DNA from: a bacterium
GTDB taxonomy: Bacteria > Electryoneota > RPQS01
Length of the DNA stretch: 64,000 nucleotides
Reading direction: 5' to 3'
Assembly (NCBI GenBank): GCA_036504735.1
Contig: DASXUQ010000019.1
Location: forward strand, 186,001-250,000
Part shown: positions 34,550 through 43,080 of the stretch, one piece after another
Numbering within the stretch: position 1 is the first letter of the stretch
Layout of the letters: every line of letters starts with the position of its first letter
Notes under the pieces: model-generated
Told to the model about the DNA's origin: nothing
What the model saw: only the letters and a program-made list of their open reading frames with translations
Databases searched by the model: none
Translations under genes and position numbers: made by a program

Positions 34550-37500
34550 TTACACCGACAGCTTCACGTGCAGCAGAATCTGCCGCGGTGCGCTGTAGTT
34601 GCGCGGATTCATGTCCGAGTCCGATCGGCCGGGCACCCACGTCGGATCCAGCCGATTGATGGATTCACCGGTGGTACCGGTGGCCGGATAGATGGCCCGG
34701 ACGTTCCCGCGGTTCAGCAGGTTGTAGATTTCGAAGCCTGTGGCGAGCTTGAGCTTCTTGCTCAGGTTCCAGAATTTGTCGAACTTCAAGTCGGTCGAAA
34801 CCGTCGCCGGCATGCGCGCCGAATTGGTCAGGATCTGATTGGCCGGAACCCCCGTCGTGTAGGTGGACGGCGTGTAGGGGTAGCCCGAGCCGTACGTGAA
34901 TTCCAGCGTCGCCAGCCAGTTGTTGGGGATCTTCATTCCCAACGGCTTCGGATGATCCTTGTCGCTGATCATCAGCGTCAGGTAGGCCGACACCGTATGG
35001 GTCTGGTCCCAGTTCAGCGGGTGCTCGTCATAGTTTTCCGGCACGTTCGTGTTGCGGTTCAGCAAGCCGTCCGCCGCCGCCGACTCCTTGCCGTAGGCAT
35101 AGGAGAAGTCATAGTTGGTGGTCAGGGCCCACATGCTCGAGAACTTCTTCTCCAAAGAGAATTCGAAGCCGCGGGCACGAGCGTATCCCAGATTGAAATA
35201 GCGGTTGAAAACCAGCGGGCCGTCGCGGAACTGGACGGTACCGATCTGGTTGAACACGTCACGGTAGTAACCCGCCACGTCAATCACCCAATCTTCCGCG
35301 AACTCCGAGTTCACGCCGACTTCGTAGGACACCGTCTTCTCATATTCGAGATTCGGGTTGCCGACGAGGGTGTTGGGAGACAGGTTGGCCGTCGCGCTCG
35401 TATAGAAGTACTGGAACTGCGGAGTCTGATAGTAATGCCCGTAGTTGAAATACAACTTGGACTTGGCGGAAATCGGATGGCTGATACCGAGACGCGGGGC
35501 AATCGTGAACCGGCCGCGCTGCGCCAGCAGGGCACCCGGCTGATTCTTATCGAGCTGCTTCTGCGTTTCGTCGATCAGGTCGTTCGGCTGGATGACGAAG
35601 TCGCTGCGCAGACCCGCGCGCACGATCATACCCTCGAACTCCATCTTGTCCTGCACATACAGTGCGCCTTCCCACGGACGATGCTTGTAAAAGTCGCGGA
35701 TTGCGCCGCGGTCCGGATAGGGCGAACCGGCCGGCAGCGGAACGTCCGTATTGGTATACGGCTGGTCCGGACCGGAAATCGAATTCATCGTCAGCGTACG
35801 GTATTTGAGTTCGAAACCGGTCTTCATTTCGTGGAACTTGTTGACCTGGCTCGTCAGATCGAATTTAGCCGACCACTCGCTGGACTGGCGCTTCTCCCAC
35901 AATGCCGTGGCGTCATACTGGCCGGGGTTGAGGAAGAAGTCCGGCAGGGGGTCCTGCGTGCCGTTGCCGTTATAATCGGTATAGCTCTCGCGCGGCAGGT
36001 GGCCGGTCTGGCCGGGATACAACTGCTTGCCGTTGTCCCATACATTGTTGGGCGGATCGAAGATCCAGTGGGCGCGCTGGCTGAAATCACTGCCACCGTC
36101 ATCCAGCGTCACGTTGGTCCACGTGGACTTGCCTTCGATGTAGTGGTAATATCCGGGGATGCCGTTGGTCATCGGCAGGTTCAACCAGTCCTGGCCCGTG
36201 TAACGTCCGCCGGCGTCGCGCATGCCGTTGCCCACGTCGCCGTAGGTGTACAGTACGGGATACCGCGGATCCGTGCCGAATTCCATCCGGGCCGGATAGG
36301 TAAACAACTCGTATTCGTCGAAGGCGCTGTTGGGGCCGTCATAGATGCCGTCCGTCGTCGGCGTGCCCGATCGCTGGAAGGCGCTGACGTAGGAGCTGGG
36401 CAGATCGTACCAATACTCGCCCGAATCCCACACGCCATTGTAGTTGCCGTTCGAGTCGGGAAGATCGATAAACGGCTCGCCCGTGTCAAACCACTGGTCG
36501 CCATCGACGAACGGCTCGCCCAACGCTTCCTTGCTGGCGTCGAACAGGTCGCGCGTGTTGATCTTGCCGTCACTATTCTTGTCGTCGAAACCTTCGCCGA
36601 AACCGTCGTACTTGCCGTTCTTGTTGGCATCCTGGAAACGTTCGCCGTCCCATTTGCCGTTGTGGTTCCAGTCCTGCTCGGCAAGCTGCGGTTCCGCCGG
36701 ATCCCAGCGACCGTTCTTGTTCAGATCCACGTAAGGATCCCACGGGTCCTTGACTCCGAGGTTGTTGCGTCCGGTGACCGGATCGGCAACATCGACCCAC
36801 GGTTCGGCTTCATCATAGACGCCGTTGCCGTTCAGGTCTACCCAGTCTTCGCCGCGGTCCCAGCGGCCGTTGGCATTGACGTCATCGTAACCTTCACCCT
36901 GACCGTCATACTTGCCGTTGCGGTTGGCATCCACATAACCGTCGGGGAAACCGTTCTTGTCCTGGTCCACGCCACCCGTCACCCGGCGGCTGTCGTCCTC
37001 GGCATCCTTGGAGAGCGTAAACTCGTCCGGGTTCTTGCCGCGCGACCGAATCGTGGTATTGGTGGTGAAGTTGCCGACGCTGATTTCGTAGAGCGTCGTT
37101 TTCGAGACATTGTGGGAGAAAGACAGGCTGACGGACTGGCGGGTAGTTTCGTAGAAGGGACGGTTGGCGACATTATACTTGTACTGCCAGCCGTAATTGC
37201 CGTCGACCGCCGCTTCGCCGTCCGGATAGATGTCGTAAAGCTGATAGTCGCGCTGGAAGCTGAGGTTCAGCTTGCGCTTCTGATCCATGCGATAGGTGAA
37301 CTTCCAGAACGTCGAGTAGTCGTTGTCCTGACGTTCGGGAAGTTTGATGCCGACGCCGAGAATGTCCGCGGGGCTGCGGCTGATGCTATAGGGCGTATAG
37401 GTGTTGCCCATGCGCGCCGTGCCCGAGGTGAAGAAGCTGAGCTTCTGCTTGCCCAGGAACCTGTCCGCAAAGGGAACCGGACCGGACAGCGAGTAATCGT

Positions 37501-38320
37501 ACTGATCCTGATCGAAGCTGGCATTCCACAGCTTGTTGGACTGGCCGTAGAAGGGCTTGTACGGATCGGCGGTCTTGAACAGCCGGTCCGTGCGGTACTC
37601 GAGCACGCCCGAGTAGTCGGTCATCGAGCCTTCCGGCGTCGTGACATTAATCAGGGCGGCCTGGAAACCGCCGTAGCGGGCGTCGCCGCCCGTCAGCACT
37701 TCGATTTCCTCGACGTTCAGCGCGGACATATTGACGAGCTGCTTGGAACCGGTGACCAGCGGGTCACGGAAGTCCATGCCGTCTACCTTCACCAGCATGT
37801 CGGCGCCACGGCCACCGCGCACATGCATTTCGCCCGCCGGGTCCACCTTAAAGCCCGGCTGCTTCTTCAGCATGCCGGCAATGCTCGGGACGGCGCGGGT
37901 CTGCATGTCCTTGGCCGTAATACGCACTTCCTTCGACGAGACGTCAATCTTGACGGCAGGCGGCGTATACGTAATAATCTGTTCCGTCGTCTGAATGGCC
38001 TCTTCAGTGAGGGTCGCATTCAAGGTCGTCGTCAAATCGCCGCTGACACCGACATCCCGGAAGGACTGGGGAGCATAGCCGACACTGCTGATACGAACGG
38101 TGTAGGACCCCGGCTGCACGCCAAGGATCACATACTGGCCGTCCACACCCACCGCAGCGCCCTGCTTGGTCTCCGTCACCTGCACGGACGCACCGATCAC
38201 CGGCTCACCGCTGGAATCCACGACCTTGCCGGCGATTTTGCCCGGTCCCGCCAACGCAGGACTCACGGCTAACATCAGGACGCCGGCAAGTAAAAAACCA
38301 AAGAATAAAACGCGTTTCAT
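34550..38320 (-). CDS. TonB-dependent receptor with carboxypeptidase-regulatory-like and Ca-loop insert (operon gene 1)
   Basis: 1256 residues from the ATG at 38320. Signal peptide 1-24; carboxypeptidase-regulatory-like domain 25-115 (GKIAGKVVDSSGEPVIGASV); TonB plug about 140-260 (ITAKDMQTRAVPSIAGMLKK, VRGGRGADMLVKVDGMDFRD); then a beta-barrel ending with HVKLSV. This is the SusC-like/OMR family architecture. Residues about 450-642 hold nine Asp/Asn-rich loops of the DxNxNGxxD kind in what should be an extracellular loop. SusD is not adjacent; the next gene is a beta-helix lipoprotein that could play a similar surface-capture role. First gene of a five-gene operon; AGGA site precedes the ATG. 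Confidence 0.92.
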   Translation of the reverse strand: MKRVLFFGFLLAGVLMLAVSPALAGPGKIAGKVVDSSGEPVIGASVQVTETKQGAAVGVDGQYVILGVQPGSYTVRISSVGYAPQSFRDVGVSGDLTTTLNATLTEEAIQTTEQIITYTPPAVKIDVSSKEVRITAKDMQTRAVPSIAGMLKKQPGFKVDPAGEMHVRGGRGADMLVKVDGMDFRDPLVTGSKQLVNMSALNVEEIEVLTGGDARYGGFQAALINVTTPEGSMTDYSGVLEYRTDRLFKTADPYKPFYGQSNKLWNASFDQDQYDYSLSGPVPFADRFLGKQKLSFFTSGTARMGNTYTPYSISRSPADILGVGIKLPERQDNDYSTFWKFTYRMDQKRKLNLSFQRDYQLYDIYPDGEAAVDGNYGWQYKYNVANRPFYETTRQSVSLSFSHNVSKTTLYEISVGNFTTNTTIRSRGKNPDEFTLSKDAEDDSRRVTGGVDQDKNGFPDGYVDANRNGKYDGQGEGYDDVNANGRWDRGEDWVDLNGNGVYDEAEPWVDVADPVTGRNNLGVKDPWDPYVDLNKNGRWDPAEPQLAEQDWNHNGKWDGERFQDANKNGKYDGFGEGFDDKNSDGKINTRDLFDASKEALGEPFVDGDQWFDTGEPFIDLPDSNGNYNGVWDSGEYWYDLPSSYVSAFQRSGTPTTDGIYDGPNSAFDEYELFTYPARMEFGTDPRYPVLYTYGDVGNGMRDAGGRYTGQDWLNLPMTNGIPGYYHYIEGKSTWTNVTLDDGGSDFSQRAHWIFDPPNNVWDNGKQLYPGQTGHLPRESYTDYNGNGTQDPLPDFFLNPGQYDATALWEKRQSSEWSAKFDLTSQVNKFHEMKTGFELKYRTLTMNSISGPDQPYTNTDVPLPAGSPYPDRGAIRDFYKHRPWEGALYVQDKMEFEGMIVRAGLRSDFVIQPNDLIDETQKQLDKNQPGALLAQRGRFTIAPRLGISHPISAKSKLYFNYGHYYQTPQFQYFYTSATANLSPNTLVGNPNLEYEKTVSYEVGVNSEFAEDWVIDVAGYYRDVFNQIGTVQFRDGPLVFNRYFNLGYARARGFEFSLEKKFSSMWALTTNYDFSYAYGKESAAADGLLNRNTNVPENYDEHPLNWDQTHTVSAYLTLMISDKDHPKPLGMKIPNNWLATLEFTYGSGYPYTPSTYTTGVPANQILTNSARMPATVSTDLKFDKFWNLSKKLKLATGFEIYNLLNRGNVRAIYPATGTTGESINRLDPTWVPGRSDSDMNPRNYSAPRQILLHVKLSV
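36395..36972 (-). repeat. nine Ca-loop-like repeats within the TonB-dependent receptor
   Basis: In-frame repeats encoding DQDKNGFPDG, DANRNGKYDG, DVNANGRWDR, DLNGNGVYDE, DLNKNGRWDP, DWNHNGKWDG, DANKNGKYDG, DKNSDGKINT and DSNGNYNGVWDS, separated by acidic linkers. The pattern resembles EF-hand/thrombospondin-type-3 calcium loops. The DNA repeats are diverged at synonymous sites, so they are not a recent expansion. Confidence 0.8.
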
Positions 38321-38424
38321 GAAGCAATCCTCGCAGTTGAGGAAGTCTTGTGGCAGTTTCTGCAACAAGGAAAGCAATCTATCGTCTAACAAAGGGAGGG
38401 CTTTGTGCACCCGGTAAACACACG

Positions 38425-38455
38425 ACAGACCTTGACAGGACTTCCGCCGGTCTGT
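38425..38455 (-). terminator. weak hairpin after icd
   Basis: 7-bp stem acagacc/ggtctgt with a 17-nt loop right after the icd stop, without T-tract. It may partly separate icd from the downstream receptor operon (136-bp gap). Confidence 0.35.
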
Positions 38456-38456
38456 T

Positions 38457-39704
38457 CTATATATGGCGGATAATTTCGTCCGCAAATTCGGACGTCTTCA
38501 GTTTCGTCGCGCCGTCCATCTGGCGGTGGAGGTCGTAGGTGACGCGCTTGGCGTCAATCGCTCCGGCGATCCCGCGATGGATGGCCTTGGCCACGTCGCC
38601 CCAGCCCAGATAATCGAACATCATCGCGCCGGAGAGAATCACCGAGCCCGGATTGATGACATCCTGGTCCGCATACTTGGGGGCCGTGCCGTGCGTGGCC
38701 TCAAAAACCGCGTAAAAATCGGAAATATTGGCGCCGGGAGCCATACCCAGACCGCCCACCTGCGCGGCGCAGGCATCCGACAGGTAGTCGCCATTCAGAT
38801 TCGGCGTGCACAGCACCTGATATTCATCCGGGCGCAGCAGAACCTGCTGGAAAATGGAGTCGGCAATGCGGTCCTTGAGCAGGATCTTGCCCGCCGGGAG
38901 CTTGCCATTGTGCTTCGCCCACAGATCGTCTTCGGTGACGACCTGATCGGCGAATTCGGCGGCCGCGCACTCGTAACCCCACTCGCGGAACGCGCCTTCC
39001 GTAAACTTCATGATATTGCCCTTGTGCACCAGCGTCACGCTCGCCAGCTTGTGGTCAATCGCCCAGCGGAGCGCCTTGCGCACGATGCGGTACGTCCCGG
39101 TCTTCGAAATCGGCTTGATGCCGATGCCGCTGTCCAGGCGCACGGTCTTTCCCAGCTCTTTGATGACGTCGATGAGCTTCAGAGCTTCAGGAGAGCCGGC
39201 GGGCCATTCGATGCCGGCATAGACATCTTCCGTGTTCTCACGGAAGATGATTACATTCAACTTCTCCGGATGCTTGACCGGGGAAGGCACGCCCTGAAAC
39301 CAGTTCACCGGACGCACACAGGCGTACAGGTCCAGAACCTGACGCAGCGTAACATTCAAAGAGCGGATGCCGCCGCCGATCGGAGTCGTCAGCGGACCTT
39401 TGATGGCAACGATGTACTTCTTGATCGCGGTCAGCGTATCTTCGGGCAGCCAGACGCCGTCGCCGTAGGTCTCCACGGCTTTCTCGCCTGCATAAACCTC
39501 GAACCATTCTACACGGCGCTTGCCGCCGAACGTCTTTGCAACGGCGGCGTCAAAGACCTTGCGGCTGGCTTTCCAAATGTCGCGACCGGTGCCGTCACCT
39601 TCAATAAATGGAATAATCGGATCATCGGGGACGTTAAGACGGTTACCCTCGATAGTAATCGGGTGCCCTTGAGTAGGAGGCACGAGCTTTTGGTAATCAG
39701 TCAT
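38457..39704 (-). CDS. icd: isocitrate dehydrogenase (NADP+)
   Basis: 415 residues, full length. Oxidatively decarboxylates isocitrate to 2-oxoglutarate in the TCA cycle. Substrate loop [13 protein letters not shown] (the Ser phosphorylated in E. coli), [23 protein letters not shown], and the coenzyme segment [11 protein letters not shown] match prokaryotic NADP-IDH; the Lys-Tyr pair after HGTAP indicates NADP+ rather than NAD+. No aceK-like kinase is in the window. No clear ribosome-binding site before the ATG; a structured leader precedes it. Confidence 0.97.
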   Translation of the reverse strand: MTDYQKLVPPTQGHPITIEGNRLNVPDDPIIPFIEGDGTGRDIWKASRKVFDAAVAKTFGGKRRVEWFEVYAGEKAVETYGDGVWLPEDTLTAIKKYIVAIKGPLTTPIGGGIRSLNVTLRQVLDLYACVRPVNWFQGVPSPVKHPEKLNVIIFRENTEDVYAGIEWPAGSPEALKLIDVIKELGKTVRLDSGIGIKPISKTGTYRIVRKALRWAIDHKLASVTLVHKGNIMKFTEGAFREWGYECAAAEFADQVVTEDDLWAKHNGKLPAGKILLKDRIADSIFQQVLLRPDEYQVLCTPNLNGDYLSDACAAQVGGLGMAPGANISDFYAVFEATHGTAPKYADQDVINPGSVILSGAMMFDYLGWGDVAKAIHRGIAGAIDAKRVTYDLHRQMDGATKLKTSEFADEIIRHI

Positions 39705-39823
39705 GGTAGTGAATTGGAGAGCGTTAGGCTTATTTACCGGACCCGGAGCGGGAAACGGCAGGACATGGGAGAATTCTGAGGAGTCTGCGGATGGATAACG
39801 GGCGGTAAACAGCCTGAACCGGG

Positions 39824-39903
39824 CATGACCGGGCGGTCATGGGACCCGATGAGAAGAGGACCACCGACGGCCAGAAAGCACTCGATAGATCGAGTTGGCC
39901 GTC
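39824..39903 (-). promoter_or_regulatory. structured leader upstream of icd
   Basis: Two hairpins about 120-200 nt before the icd start: catgacc/ggtcatg (39824-39841, loop GGGC), and a nested helix with outer stem gacggcca/tggccgtc (39866-39873, 39896-39903), inner stem actcgat/atcgagt (39880-39895) and a one-sided 6-nt bulge. No known riboswitch family recognised. Confidence 0.45.
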
Positions 39904-39971
39904 CTCAGGCTTGTTATCCAATTCTCGAAGATACTCAACTTTCCACCAAAAGTCAACCCCAATGTCCTTGG

Positions 39972-39997
39972 AAAAAAAACACCGACCATAGTCGGTG
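39972..39997 (-). terminator. orphan rho-independent terminator
   Basis: On the minus strand: stem caccgac/gtcggtg with TATG loop followed by eight T. It lies about 270 nt upstream of icd and has no annotated minus-strand gene before it, so it ends a small RNA or works as an attenuator in a long icd leader. Confidence 0.85.
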
Positions 39998-40168
39998 CTT
40001 TCAGCGCGCGTCCGAGGAGAAGAGAAGACGCTCAACCAAGAGAGATAGTGCCGGATGCCCCGATAACCGTGGTGACGACTCAAAGGTCGCTGCCCTCTAA
40101 ATTGGGGATCACTGATGCAAAATAAAAAGAAGAAGGGAAGGCCTCGCGAAAACAAGGGTGCGGTGCGA

Positions 40169-40267
40169 GTCAACCGTGCCGTGGTGCGATACTAAGAAAC
40201 CGTGCCTGATGCTGCGCAAAGAAACCGTGCTGGATGAGATGCTGGAAACCGTGCCGTCATCTTGTGC
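40169..40267. repeat. 25-bp tandem repeat, about four copies
   Basis: Units at 40169-40193, 40194-40218, 40219-40243 and 40244-40267 share the core (G)AAACCGTGC followed by a GATG-like segment. The unit length is not a multiple of three, so it is not a protein repeat; copies are contiguous without spacers. Confidence 0.7.
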
Positions 40268-40765
40268 GAACCACAACACCGGGGAACAATCTAAGCAGGA
40301 TGACGTTCTCCGGAGGCCTTCCTTCTTCTTTTCTATCACGCTCCGCCACCGGCCGATTGGTGCCGCGCAAGGCCGGGCAACGGAGGCTACCCGGAAGTAT
40401 CCGGGAGGAGGAGTCATTGTCTGACTTAATGTATAGCAACCAGTATGCCAGCACAATATTTTACAAGTAAACAACAGCTTAGTATTATCTGACAAGTTAG
40501 AGATAGTGCAAGCCTTGCGTTGATCACGCCAGGTCTGCACAACGCTCTATTTCCACCCTCACTCCTCCGCTACTCCCAGAATCCGTCACGTCGTACGCAG
40601 ATGCTGAATTACCATAGTGATCCCATGGCCTGCCGGTCTCCAGTTACCCAACAGAGCATTCTCCGGAACCTACGCAGAGATGTATCGTTGAAGGGGTGAA
40701 AATGGCGGCTAACTACGCCGCAATCTTTACAAGATGGTCCAATTCAATCGAGGAGAAGTCTTAGA

Positions 40766-41419
40766 ATGAAACACCGCCTGTCGGTTCTCATTACCGTTGT
40801 CGCCTTCGCATTTGCCACGGTTGCCTTTGCCCAGACCGCGCCGGATTCGGTCAAGAAGGCAGAGCCCGCTATCAAGCATCACAAGGTTGAGGCGACGGAA
40901 AAATCGGGAATGGAGAAACCCGCCAAGCCCGGGAAGATGCAGGAAACCTTGCTGCAGCGCATCAACAGCGCAAAGTCTCTGTCGACCTTTGCTTCCCTGC
41001 TCAAAGAGGCCGATCTGGAAAAGACTCTCGAGGGACCCGGTGAGTATACGGTGTTTGCACCCAGCGATGAGGCCTTCAAGGCCTTGCCTGCCGAGACCAT
41101 GAATTCGCTGAAGCAGGACAAAGCGAAGCTGGCTGATGTGCTGAAGAACCATATCGTGGCCGGCAAGCGGATCTCGCGCATGGAACTGGCAAAGATGAAG
41201 GGACAGAAAGTTACCGCCCAGAGCGGTCTGGCCTTGGCCATTGCCCAAACGGGTGGTAAGTGGATGATCGGCAATGCAGCCCTGAGCGGTGTGAACCTCA
41301 AGTCGACCAATGGACCGATTCACGAGGTCGATAGCGTCATCACCGCTGGCGAAGCAGCGGCAGCGCCAATGGAAAAGACGGTTCCGGATCACACGGGCGT
41401 GAAGGCAGATAAGAAGTAA
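40766..41419 (+). CDS. secreted fasciclin (FAS1) domain protein 1
   Basis: 217 residues; signal peptide 1-22 (cleavage after AFA), a Lys/Pro-rich linker to about 55, then one FAS1 domain about 58-195 with conserved H1 box GEYTVFAPSDEAFKALP and H2 box GPIHEVDSVI. FAS1 domains mediate adhesion or bind small ligands outside the cell. The C-terminal tail is short and charged. First of three consecutive FAS1 genes; its own terminator follows at 41451, so it is probably transcribed alone. Confidence 0.92.
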   Translation: MKHRLSVLITVVAFAFATVAFAQTAPDSVKKAEPAIKHHKVEATEKSGMEKPAKPGKMQETLLQRINSAKSLSTFASLLKEADLEKTLEGPGEYTVFAPSDEAFKALPAETMNSLKQDKAKLADVLKNHIVAGKRISRMELAKMKGQKVTAQSGLALAIAQTGGKWMIGNAALSGVNLKSTNGPIHEVDSVITAGEAAAAPMEKTVPDHTGVKADKK

Positions 41420-41450
41420 GATCGATTTAGAAGCACGGCAATCTTGGCAA

Positions 41451-41475
41451 GGCCCCGGTCATTTCGACCGGGGCC
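41451..41475 (+). terminator. terminator of fasciclin gene 1
   Basis: Perfect 10-bp stem ggccccggtc/gaccggggcc, loop ATTTC, followed by ATCATTTTG. Confidence 0.85.
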
Positions 41476-41657
41476 ATCATTTTGAACATCGCTTATATTA
41501 ATCTTATTAATACTTTACGGCAATTAGTTGCACCAACTACCTCCGGAACTGCCATGCTCACGGAAAAGTAAAAAGGTTTGCTTGGTGTTACTCGAACGTG
41601 GCACCCGGCCAAGTTGTAACACTATTAGAGCGTCAGTTTAAGCAGGAGATATAAAAG

Positions 41658-42353
41658 ATGAACCGCAGAACAGTTACTACCCTGGTTGTGATCGTGGCGA
41701 TGCTTATAGGCAGCGGAATGCTTCTCGCGCAAGAGCGTGCGAACCGTAACCGTACTACGACGACAAGGACTGGGAGAATGAGCGAACGCACCATATGGGG
41801 CGTCGCGAAGAAGGATAGAGCACTGGGGCTGGACAAGTTTGCCAAGTGGGTGGACAAGGCCGGCATGGAAAACCGGCTGGACAGCAAAAAGGGTGAGTAC
41901 ACCGTATTCGCGCCCAACGACGCGGCGATCAACACTCTTTCCCCCACGGATAGCGCCTTCTTCTGGGCAAAGAATGACACGGCGATGTCCAATGCCGTGA
42001 AGTACCATGTGCTCAGCGGCCGCCGACTGATGGCATCCGACCTGATGCAGATGGACGGCCAGATGCTGACGATGGATAACGGCCTGCAGTTGCCCGTGAA
42101 GGTGACCAACGGCAAAGTGATGGTCGGCAATGCCAATGTCGTAGATGCCGATCATATGGCCAGCAATGGCGTCATTCACGTGGTGGATGCCGTACTGCTG
42201 ATCAACAAGATGATGCCGATGACGAGCGGCAGCCCGACCTCGACGCAGCAGCGCGAACAGAACACTCCGATGTCCGCGCCCACTCCGATGGGCACGTATC
42301 CGGCTGACACGATGAACAGCATGGACACGATGCGGATGCCGCGCAACCGGTAA
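41658..42353 (+). CDS. secreted fasciclin (FAS1) domain protein 2
   Basis: 231 residues; signal peptide 1-25, AGGAGA site 9 nt before the ATG. FAS1 domain about 45-185 with GEYTVFAPNDAAINTLS and NGVIHVVDAVLL. The C-terminal tail (about 190-231) is rich in Met, Thr, Pro and Ser and looks unstructured. Compared with its neighbours it has extra residues in the domain core. Flanked by terminators on both sides, so expressed as a single gene. Confidence 0.92.
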   Translation: MNRRTVTTLVVIVAMLIGSGMLLAQERANRNRTTTTRTGRMSERTIWGVAKKDRALGLDKFAKWVDKAGMENRLDSKKGEYTVFAPNDAAINTLSPTDSAFFWAKNDTAMSNAVKYHVLSGRRLMASDLMQMDGQMLTMDNGLQLPVKVTNGKVMVGNANVVDADHMASNGVIHVVDAVLLINKMMPMTSGSPTSTQQREQNTPMSAPTPMGTYPADTMNSMDTMRMPRNR

Positions 42354-42387
42354 CGGGTTGTGACGATGTTCCGCAAAGCATACAGAG

Positions 42388-42420
42388 CACAGCCCCGATC
42401 TCCATCCGGTCGGGGCTGTG
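42388..42420 (+). terminator. terminator of fasciclin gene 2
   Basis: Stem cacagccccg/cggggctgtg, extendable by three pairs, followed by TTATT. Confidence 0.85.
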
Positions 42421-42457
42421 TTATTACAGACCAGAGATGTTCAAGGAGGAAGTATTC

Positions 42458-43027
42458 ATGAGAGCACGGATGATGGTCCCGCTGGCGATGGCACTGGCAT
42501 TGCTATGCAGCACGATGATTGTGGCGCAGGATAAGGCCGGCCCGATGACGACCAAGGTGCCGACCAATACCGCACGGGCGAGTATTCTGACCACCGCGAA
42601 GAACGACAGCGTCATGGCGCTGTTTGTCAAGCACGTCAACAAAGCCGGCTTGGGCAGTACGCTCGATGCGAAGGGGCCGTACACGGTGTTCGCGCCGACG
42701 AACAGCGGCTTCAATGCCCGCACAAAGGAAGATATCGATGCCGAGCATGCGGACACGGCGGTGCTGAACAGCACGATGCGATATCACATTCTCAGCGGCA
42801 AGGCGCTGACGACATCGGACCTGATGAACATGAACGGTCAGATGCTGACGATGGACAATGGGATGCAGCTTCCGGTCATGGTGCAGGGACAGGTCATCCG
42901 GGTGGGCACGGCCACGCTCAGTGGGAGTGACATCCTGGCGACCAACGGCGTGATCCATGAGGTGGATCACGTGCTGATCCCCGGCAAGGAGATGCCGATG
43001 GGTACCCCGGTGCCGATGGGCAAATAG
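42458..43027 (+). CDS. secreted fasciclin (FAS1) domain protein 3
   Basis: 189 residues from the ATG at 42458, seven bases after AAGGAGGA; an upstream in-frame ATG (42437) would place the ribosome-binding site inside the gene. Signal peptide 1-23 (STMIVAQ). FAS1 domain about 35-180 with GPYTVFAPTNSGFNAR and NGVIHEVDHVLI. A near-identical stretch MNGQMLTMDNGMQLPV is shared with protein 2 (MDGQMLTMDNGLQLPV), showing that genes 2 and 3 arose by tandem duplication. Confidence 0.92.
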   Translation: MRARMMVPLAMALALLCSTMIVAQDKAGPMTTKVPTNTARASILTTAKNDSVMALFVKHVNKAGLGSTLDAKGPYTVFAPTNSGFNARTKEDIDAEHADTAVLNSTMRYHILSGKALTTSDLMNMNGQMLTMDNGMQLPVMVQGQVIRVGTATLSGSDILATNGVIHEVDHVLIPGKEMPMGTPVPMGK

Positions 43028-43050
43028 CGCGCTTTTCGAAGCCCTTTTTG

Positions 43051-43080
43051 AAGCCCTAACCTTTGGTTGGGGCTTTTCTT
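43051..43080 (+). terminator. terminator of fasciclin gene 3
   Basis: Stem aagccctaacc/ggttggggctt (one G-U), TTT loop, then TTCTT. Confidence 0.85.

Larger units (their letters stand above)
39705..40765. other. 1-kb intergenic region between icd and the fasciclin genes
   Basis: No convincing protein gene. It contains, from left to right, two hairpins in the icd leader, a minus-strand terminator, and a 25-bp tandem repeat, each listed separately. A minus-strand transcript starting at or before about 40100 and ending at the terminator would be roughly 110-150 nt or more. Confidence 0.6.

Noticed and set aside
34568-38272. Very long open frame (about 1230 codons) on the plus strand opposite the TonB-dependent receptor
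   Set aside because: It is an antisense shadow caused by GC-rich codon bias; it has no domain, no signal and is very Arg/Val/His rich, while the minus frame encodes a clear receptor.
39705-40100. RNase P, tmRNA or 6S RNA
   Set aside because: The universal sequence elements of these RNAs could not be found on either strand; only local hairpins are present.
40169-40267. Possible CRISPR array
   Set aside because: The 25-bp units are contiguous without spacers, diverged, and no cas genes are nearby.
40109-40540. 143-residue minus-strand frame in the icd-fasciclin gap
   Set aside because: Low-complexity composition, it covers the tandem repeat in a non-repeating frame and has no ribosome-binding site.
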